A program made the translations under genes and the position numbers. The notes beneath the pieces were generated by a model, which made no database searches, was not told where the DNA came from, and saw only the letters and a list, made by a program, of their open reading frames with translations. Shown here piece after piece: positions 6,501 to 12,625 of a DNA stretch of 22,260 bases. The DNA is from a virus. The DNA lies in the IMG/VR virus record IMGVR_UViG_3300030090_001225, positions 1 through 22,260 of that record; one strand, 5' to 3'. Each line of letters starts with the position of its first letter. The first letter of the stretch is position 1.

Positions 6501-9500
6501 GGATAAGCAGTTGTTATTGAAAAGAATACTCCCTGCCCTTTAGCAGTGACCCTATCAAAAACTATCTTGATGCCAGTCTTAGAGCCTTCTGGTGTCCATA
6601 TCATGTCCTGACCACCACCACGACGACCCTCAGTAATTTTAAATGCTGATGTGCCAACGCCAGATACCATTGCCTCCATATAAGCATCAAGAGCAGCAGC
6701 GATGGCAGCGTTTGCTGAAGTAAACGGCAAGTCTGGGATAGCTCTAAAATCGTCGTCATGTAATGCGGCATGAACCTGACCATAGCCCCTGCCATCTTCG
6801 TAGTTTATTCCTGCCGCCATACGGACATTAAGCCGCTGACCGTCGTTGGTTTTTAAAACGCCCCAGTTATCGCTGCGTTTCCCGTCAGCCCTTGCTCTTT
6901 TTACAAACCTGTTAGGCGCATTATTACGAGGGTCTTGGGGATATTTACGGGAGAATCTTTCGTCAGGGACAAATGAGTCTTGCGTATTAAAGTTGGTTTC
7001 GTCCCGAAGTTCCTGAAGATTGACAGGCTCTACAAGATTTTCAATGCCCTCGTTAATAACAAACTCTGGCATTATCCCGACTTTCTGGTCCGCATAAACT
7101 GTATCAGCGGCAGAAGCATTTTCATTTTGCTTGGCTGCTGGTCCGAAGTTAACCCAAGAATTTTGTCCACGGGTTTCACTAGCCAGTGCCGCTCGTGCCA
7201 AGGGACTAAACATAACCGCATGGCTGGCATATGCGGCATCTTCTCCAGCGGCTCTGAACCCAAAGCCTTCCTTAACGTGCCCGAAGTAATCGTGAACCAC
7301 TCGGAAGATGTCATTCACCCTCGCCCGCCGACCTGATATAAACTCGTCAGTAAGGCGAAGCATCGGGTTATTAGCTACTTCTTCAGCGGTTACCCCGTCC
7401 ATGCCGTACCCTGCATCGGTGGGGAAGACATACATATGGTTGTTTTGTTTTACATCTTCGATCATCTCACGCGGCGAGGCGGCGTAAGGGTCAACGTCAG
7501 ATGGGTAGAACTCTACCTCAAGACCAGTGTCTTTGATGAAGTCATACTGCGTCATGACCTCTTCTGCCAAAGCGTCATAAGCCGCTTGCGTAAAGGAATC
7601 CTCTGGGGTGTTCGGCATATCTTCGTATGCTTGCGCTATACGAGTTGACCGTTCTCCGTCCACTGATTCGTAAACGTAATTGCCAACAAGCTCAGGCACA
7701 CTGCGTCCAACTGTCTGCCCGTAATCACGAGCAGCTTGTCTTGCTGGTGCAAAAGGCTCAGTCGGAACTGGACCTGTGCCGGGGATGTTATAAGAAGCTG
7801 GTAGCCCTTCTACTCTTTCTTCTTCTTGCGAGGTAGCACCCGACCTATCCTGTGCCTGTAGCTGTCTCTCGCTTCGAGATAAGCTTCCGCTGTCTTGAAC
7901 TGGTCTCTCCTCGGCGGGTTCGGTACGCCGACGACTGAAGCGTTCCCTGCCTCCGTATTTGAGCCTTGCGCTGGTGATGGAGTCTTCGAGTAGAGGTTCA
8001 AGTTCGCTCCGCTTAAAATTCTTGACCCTTTCTGCAACAGCGGGTCCGTATCTTTGATGAATCCTTTGTATGTAGCTACCACCTGTTTTCTCCTGCGTGT
8101 AATCATTTCCTATAAATTCAGATTCGTAAAAGCTGGCCTCAACGTCTAAATCAAAACCAATCTCTTCAGATATGGCACTAATAGCATCTATTACATCACC
8201 ATCAGGACTAAGGCGGGAAGCCAGTGTCTTCCCCCTACCATCAAGGAGAATGAGCATTGCGGAATTACCGTTCTCATCAATGGTTGAGGTGTAGCCCTTG
8301 ATTAAGGTGTCTGCCTCATCCAGACGAGCATCCGCTATTCCAGCCTTTCGATCCTTAGCAAGTTTATTAGCAGCTTTCTTTGTAGTCGCTAGGTCGGCTT
8401 TGCGTAACTTGTCCCACAGTATGGACATATTTGTGTCATTGTTCAACAAATCTTTTGACACATCGGTCGGTCGTATTTGCAAAGCAAGCTTAGACTTGGA
8501 TGTCTGTCTGGGCAGCACCCGATAGGAAAGCATTCCTGTTTGCTCTAGCAAAAATCCGATTATGCTTGCCATATCTGTCATGGCTTCTGGAGATGCCACA
8601 ACCTGTTCTGTCATATTCGGATTAATTGTATCGTCCATCCAGCCGCCCGTAGCGTGGATGCGATTTATTTCAGCAATTCCTGTCACGTCTCTGGCAAAAT
8701 CAGTAGCAGCTTCTGCCGCTCGCTCTGTAACTTCTTTTTGCCCGACAGCGGGTAACTGATAATAATCTACAAACGTCTCGGAGTAGGGAGAACCATCTCC
8801 AAAAGCCACTTCAAATGGCAGGTTCCTGATATTAAACAGAATAGAATCTTCGGCTGTTTGTCCCGGTTTTCCAAGGAATTTTGTTGTCGCCATCCAGCCA
8901 ACAGACTGTACCTGTGACGGTGTCCACCCGCCTCCCTTATAGTTTATGTCATTAAGGTAATCACTGAGTGCCCTCAAAAAATCGCCTGAACGCTCGTACT
9001 GGTTTTCTCCCGGTGACCCTGACGTGTCAGTCTCAACACGCACACCGTAGTTTTCCCTTAAAAACTTTTGATAGACTTTATCAACAAACCCAGTGTCCCT
9101 GAGGGAATGAACGTCTGCTACCGCAGGGGCACCACCACGAACATCGTTGCCCATCCATGATCGCGTTTCTTTAAGCAACCCAGCGTCTACAAAGTCATAT
9201 AATTTTTGTGCCCCGCCTGACGGAAGCTCTCCTCCAGCCTCCATTGCCATCCAGAAATTAAATAGTTTGTTTGCGGCTAAACCAGCTTTTACTTCTTGTG
9301 AAACAGGAGCTTGTGCTGCTTGCGTAAGAGCTTGCTCTCTTGAGCGAACAGCATTCATCGCCGCTGTTGAAGGACTGGCCTGTTGGTTAGCCATAAGCCA
9401 CGCGGCTAAAAAGTTCATCCAGTCTTTACCAAAATACTTTTGATAAGCCTTAGCTGCTTCTGGATACCACTGACGTGCAGCAGCTATTTCTGCATCATCG

Positions 9501-12500
9501 ATACGACCTTCTGTCTGATTAATCCAATCATCAAATGTCATCTTACCGATAACGGCGACTACATCACCTTCATTATTAAATACTTCTTGTCTCTGGTTTC
9601 TCGGTCCTGTTGATGTTGTCGCGCCCACAACATCGGTTCGCCCCGCCTTCCTGCGTAACCGTGCGTCTATCTCTTCTTGCGGAGGAGTAGGAAAAGGACT
9701 TTCCCCAACAGGTGTTGGTTTTTTGCGAGAGCGTTTCCTAGAAAATTTTTCTTCTACTGGAAAATCAGCAACTCTGCCTTTGGCTTTTTCTGCTGGTTTA
9801 ATTTTTGCAGAACGAGCAGTTGTTGTTCGTCTTCCTGTAGAGGGCGGCACACCAGCATCAAGACGCTCGAAGATTTCATTGCCCGTAACAATGTCTACGT
9901 CTGCTGCCGCTTCTTTTACAAGCCTAAAGAACTCGGCAATTTTACGAAAGATGCTTCGCACCTTAGGCGGGAACACACGACGACCTGCGGCATAGTCTCT
10001 AAACGCTTCCGCCACAGCTTCTTCTACAAGCATTTCTTCGCTGGTGTTTGTTCCCTCAAGAGCCGCAACTCTATCATCGTAGTATGTTTGGTCAGTGCCG
10101 GGACGCTTTGCTTTTCTTACAAAAGTCTCTAACGCGGCTTTTTCCTGATCTGTTACAACACCAGCCTCATAAGCTGCGTGTATAAATTCGTGATCAAGAA
10201 CCTCGGAAAGGGCGGCTATGTTTTCCCTGTCTGATTTTGACGGGTCAGTAACAACATCCAAAGCCAACCGTATGGTTTTTAAAAACTGACCGGCCTCACC
10301 AGATTTTCCCTTGCCCTCTTCTGTCCGATAGACTCCTTCAGCATCAGGCTGAATTTCTCCAGTCTCAATACTATCAATCAGGTTATTAAATCTAAGCCTA
10401 ACGTCCGCTAACGCAGGATTAGCCTTTATCCTTGCTTGGAACCTGTCATTGATTGCTCTGGCTAACGGGCGAAGTTTTTGTAAAAATTCTTGTTTCTTAA
10501 CACTAGGGGGCGGTGTTCTTTCGGGGCTACCCCTTAGGACAACTCTTTTCTTTACCTTTCCATCCTTATTCAATATCCCGCGACGGATAAGTTCACGCCG
10601 TATTTCGCTGGATATCTCTTTTCGTCTTGTGCCCTTGATATTTGGGGCACCGATAGTTTCCATAATTAGTTTGTCTGTAATACGTCCTGTTTTACGAATA
10701 GCTTTAGCCACATCAGAAATTTGCTGTGCCGTAAAGTGTGGGTACTTAATGACAGGAATAGACGTTTCTGTAGCAAACTCTGGCATAGCATCCAGACGTT
10801 CAAACAAAACATTTCTCTGTACCTGAGACATATTTTGCGGCATTGATTTGCCTGTTGTCCGCAAAGCAAATGTCTTAAAAGCCCCGTCTCCAAACCTAAT
10901 ATTTTTTGTTGACGCTAAATCCTCTATGTCTCTAACCGTAACATTAAGGGATGCATCTTCTGTAATTGGCTTTTTCTTAGCAATAATATTGCTAAGAGTT
11001 TTGTTGGAAGCTCCTGTTTCAGCTACCTCTTCAATAGTATACAAGCCATCATTTTGAACAGTCTCTCCCGGTCTAAGAGCAACAGAAAGAAGACGCTTGC
11101 GATCTATCTGAGCAGCAATTTTTTTGCCGACTTCTTCGCGGCTAAAAAATCCCAAAGGAGTAACTGTCTCTTTTGCAGCCTCTAGGGTAGCAGCGGTTTC
11201 TTCAATCTTGTTATCTTCTAACGCTCGCCGTGCGCTCGCTTCTGTAAACTCTATTTCAGCAGATTCTATAGCTGTTGGCACTCGTTCGGTAAGAAGGTTG
11301 GCAGCTTCTTGAGCTTGATCAAGGGTTTGGAAAGTGGGCGTTCTAACTTCGCCAACACTGTTGACTACAGCAAAACCACCATTAGGCATTTCACGAACAG
11401 TAAACGGACCCAAGGGTGCTGCTGCACCAATGTCTTCTCCTAAACCTGTTGGAGCAACGTCATTGATTGACTCGTCAATAATAGTTTCTACAACGTCAGC
11501 AGGAGTGTCTGTTGTGAACTCGCCTTCCTGATAAGTCAGAAGCAAGGGACCATCTGGGTCAGGCATAACCTCTTCCTGAACTTTCTTTGCCCGTGCCTCT
11601 TCTTGTTCTTTTAAAAGCTTTTCGGCTTGATCTACTTCTTCCTGAGTTCTTGTTCTTTTAAATCTTTCGGTAACGCCTCTTGCTGTGCCGCCCATCAATG
11701 CACCAGCAGCACCAGCATTAATCATCATCTTTCTTAGTTCTGGACCATCAAGCTCCTGACCCGTGGTGTAAACCGCTGTTACTTCCGCTATCGCTTCTTG
11801 CATAGCTTCGGTAATTCCCTCAGTAGCCATGCCCTTGCCAGCAGCTTTGAGGTATTCTCTCTTGATAGGTTTAAGCAAGGTTCTCTGTGCAACGTCTTCG
11901 GCTACTTCAGTGCCAAATCGTTTGGCAAGTTGCCCGCCAATTTTCCCCGGCAAGATTGTATCCAGTGCCGCGATAGCTGTGCCTCCAGCAAAAGCCATCT
12001 CTGGGGCTACTACACTAGGGTCTTTTGACTTGATTGACTCTTGTACTTCGCCAACGCCAAGACCAAAAGAAGGGATAAATGCGCCCAACAAGCCGCCAAT
12101 AGTCCCACCTATTGCGGCTCCCGGTATTGCACCAACGCCGCCAAAAAACGCTCCTATTGCCGCCCCTGATTTTGCACCCAGCTTTGCCCCTATCAAACCA
12201 CCAGCAACTGAAGGAGCAAACATAACTGTTTGTTCGGGGATGGTGTCTACCATCCACTCACCCACGTCACCTAAGTTTTCAATGTCGGTAAATTGTATCG
12301 CAGGGATTTCGCGCTTTTGCTCTCTTTTAACAAAAGCTTCACGACCTTCCCGCCCAAATTCTGTAAGGCTTTCAGAATCAAATAGTTCACCTGTAGCCTC
12401 AACAGCGGCTCCCCCCAAAAGTCCACGAACCTTGCTAACGCCAGACTCAAAAGACTCGCCTATACGACCGAAAAGACTTGCTTCGTCCCGTGCGGCATAG

Positions 12501-12625
12501 GGGTAGACGTATTCTGGTTTAGGTAAACCAGCAATATACTCTTGGACTGCTTGGTCTATAACGGAATCTGGAGTTCCATCTGGAAACTCAAGTATTGTCC
12601 CGTCTGCTTGAACAGCCTGTATCAT
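3530..12625 (-). CDS. Giant polyvalent protein (3031 aa), likely virion-ejected, LPD38/PLxRFG-like C-terminus
   Basis: Residues 1-35 form a small module (FPDGTPDSVIDQAV) also recalled at the head of other phage ejection proteins. Residues 138-192 are Gly/Ala-rich and hydrophobic, like a membrane-inserting glycine zipper. A zincin-like motif HEFIH is at 812-816, with possible third ligands Glu868, Glu869 or Glu873. A motif E-(K/R)-F-S-R recurs with Phe at 961, 1563, 1891 and 2104, each beside charged or Pro-rich linker, giving five blocks. The third block has VHDYFGH (1777-1783), GEDAAYASHAVMFSPLAR and GQNSWVNFG. The fourth ends with a TTAYPT strand (2038-2043). The last block resembles LPD38/PLxRFG polyvalent proteins: YTPYYRQ, RDPGFMLRNMLRDTLSAWV (near 2540), FNRRGAS (near 2675), a membrane-like helix near 2730 and a terminal coiled coil (about 2925-3010). 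The start overlaps the upstream stop as TGATG. The position equals T7 gp16. Ejection is inferred from context; domain names are from memory. Confidence 0.85.
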   Translation of the reverse strand: MIQAVQADGTILEFPDGTPDSVIDQAVQEYIAGLPKPEYVYPYAARDEASLFGRIGESFESGVSKVRGLLGGAAVEATGELFDSESLTEFGREGREAFVKREQKREIPAIQFTDIENLGDVGEWMVDTIPEQTVMFAPSVAGGLIGAKLGAKSGAAIGAFFGGVGAIPGAAIGGTIGGLLGAFIPSFGLGVGEVQESIKSKDPSVVAPEMAFAGGTAIAALDTILPGKIGGQLAKRFGTEVAEDVAQRTLLKPIKREYLKAAGKGMATEGITEAMQEAIAEVTAVYTTGQELDGPELRKMMINAGAAGALMGGTARGVTERFKRTRTQEEVDQAEKLLKEQEEARAKKVQEEVMPDPDGPLLLTYQEGEFTTDTPADVVETIIDESINDVAPTGLGEDIGAAAPLGPFTVREMPNGGFAVVNSVGEVRTPTFQTLDQAQEAANLLTERVPTAIESAEIEFTEASARRALEDNKIEETAATLEAAKETVTPLGFFSREEVGKKIAAQIDRKRLLSVALRPGETVQNDGLYTIEEVAETGASNKTLSNIIAKKKPITEDASLNVTVRDIEDLASTKNIRFGDGAFKTFALRTTGKSMPQNMSQVQRNVLFERLDAMPEFATETSIPVIKYPHFTAQQISDVAKAIRKTGRITDKLIMETIGAPNIKGTRRKEISSEIRRELIRRGILNKDGKVKKRVVLRGSPERTPPPSVKKQEFLQKLRPLARAINDRFQARIKANPALADVRLRFNNLIDSIETGEIQPDAEGVYRTEEGKGKSGEAGQFLKTIRLALDVVTDPSKSDRENIAALSEVLDHEFIHAAYEAGVVTDQEKAALETFVRKAKRPGTDQTYYDDRVAALEGTNTSEEMLVEEAVAEAFRDYAAGRRVFPPKVRSIFRKIAEFFRLVKEAAADVDIVTGNEIFERLDAGVPPSTGRRTTTARSAKIKPAEKAKGRVADFPVEEKFSRKRSRKKPTPVGESPFPTPPQEEIDARLRRKAGRTDVVGATTSTGPRNQRQEVFNNEGDVVAVIGKMTFDDWINQTEGRIDDAEIAAARQWYPEAAKAYQKYFGKDWMNFLAAWLMANQQASPSTAAMNAVRSREQALTQAAQAPVSQEVKAGLAANKLFNFWMAMEAGGELPSGGAQKLYDFVDAGLLKETRSWMGNDVRGGAPAVADVHSLRDTGFVDKVYQKFLRENYGVRVETDTSGSPGENQYERSGDFLRALSDYLNDINYKGGGWTPSQVQSVGWMATTKFLGKPGQTAEDSILFNIRNLPFEVAFGDGSPYSETFVDYYQLPAVGQKEVTERAAEAATDFARDVTGIAEINRIHATGGWMDDTINPNMTEQVVASPEAMTDMASIIGFLLEQTGMLSYRVLPRQTSKSKLALQIRPTDVSKDLLNNDTNMSILWDKLRKADLATTKKAANKLAKDRKAGIADARLDEADTLIKGYTSTIDENGNSAMLILLDGRGKTLASRLSPDGDVIDAISAISEEIGFDLDVEASFYESEFIGNDYTQEKTGGSYIQRIHQRYGPAVAERVKNFKRSELEPLLEDSITSARLKYGGRERFSRRRTEPAEERPVQDSGSLSRSERQLQAQDRSGATSQEEERVEGLPASYNIPGTGPVPTEPFAPARQAARDYGQTVGRSVPELVGNYVYESVDGERSTRIAQAYEDMPNTPEDSFTQAAYDALAEEVMTQYDFIKDTGLEVEFYPSDVDPYAASPREMIEDVKQNNHMYVFPTDAGYGMDGVTAEEVANNPMLRLTDEFISGRRARVNDIFRVVHDYFGHVKEGFGFRAAGEDAAYASHAVMFSPLARAALASETRGQNSWVNFGPAAKQNENASAADTVYADQKVGIMPEFVINEGIENLVEPVNLQELRDETNFNTQDSFVPDERFSRKYPQDPRNNAPNRFVKRARADGKRSDNWGVLKTNDGQRLNVRMAAGINYEDGRGYGQVHAALHDDDFRAIPDLPFTSANAAIAAALDAYMEAMVSGVGTSAFKITEGRRGGGQDMIWTPEGSKTGIKIVFDRVTAKGQGVFFSITTAYPTSKVLSQDNLRKDVEQYRKANALGPNFSALSTTAQETALTFKTKKPTGRPTLTLNKKAKEKFSRGGTVKDESPEVQETIRRTQAVNEEETAGQAFLSAILGDYKNSVLFSNNWDLIKSQFRQRYVNKYEIISILADKVSRLLAGQTLADANAFKAVIMSEQHAQLTKAAWYDGVPVYDKEAGVFKVVDEVDGQTITGLAEILEPVMEARVTSQFGTYAQARRAVRLNAEGRDSGMTEQDIANGLSLGDKYEYFADVFDQYQVWNSYLVQFMVDTGLITEEMGQTWIDTADYTPYYRQEQQGFGVKQEMSFFYPDQDFAYIAGEKATKVPLDGKRVDKKLLGAGRAFQISIDGQIQPEEYDSYNKAVAAVRASRQTRPDAKIELYSAPRRVDDFLDNVARNAATAIQGGMKNIAAQRVIRDSLALELAFEVDQSGDNPLSTVQIRVDGKDRYFEIVDPFLYTAMTILSQNTDTIMDSVFVGYLATPARVLRELVTRDPGFMLRNMLRDTLSAWVTSGQNYVPIIGSLQGAVDALLGKEAGTALRTGGVSGGYDFAGTPQDMARYVESRVKTKSPKGVAEKAASPFKKVWDATTVLTNASESSTRIAVYKRVLERTGNEAQALFEALEVLNFNRRGASAEIRLLTAVIPFLNARIQGLDVLYRAGVNKETANPDATRKAFAAKASFIIGTTVLYTMLMRDSECYKNATPEARDLNWFVPTPFGGPCLKIPTPFEVGFIFKVMPERIFQWSGGSDLGRDVLDSLDRNIRSTFQVDFPQFIKPLEEVRTNYSAFTGREIVPYYMKGLDPDQQKYQGTSSFAIALGKELNMSPLKLDHLIKGYTGTLGSYALSAASHMVDAFQPTDTSLPPDKDWYNLPLVRSFFQDPNSRGTVVQFYELDRLVRQAVNALAQAEKEGDVDKIIEVRTERPKLLALEESMKDIRNQLKEVRQQKNQILNSPIDPSKKRELLNIIRQQELAITAAVPVLRQIGLQ

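Noticed and set aside
7810-8106. 98-aa basic frame on the minus strand within the giant gene
   Set aside because: It lies in the joint region around FSR motif 2, in a different frame from the giant protein. It has no ribosome site and no recognisable domain. An embedded gene cannot be excluded but is not supported.
11829-12500. 223-aa frame on the plus strand
   Set aside because: It is antisense to the Gly/Ala-rich N-terminal part of the giant gene. Such GC-rich repetitive codons create long antisense frames (Ala/Pro/Ser-rich here). All other genes are on the minus strand.
3530-12625. Virion RNA polymerase of N4 type
   Set aside because: Size alone suggested it, but I see none of the T7-like polymerase signature motifs, and the C-terminus fits the polyvalent LPD38/PLxRFG type better.
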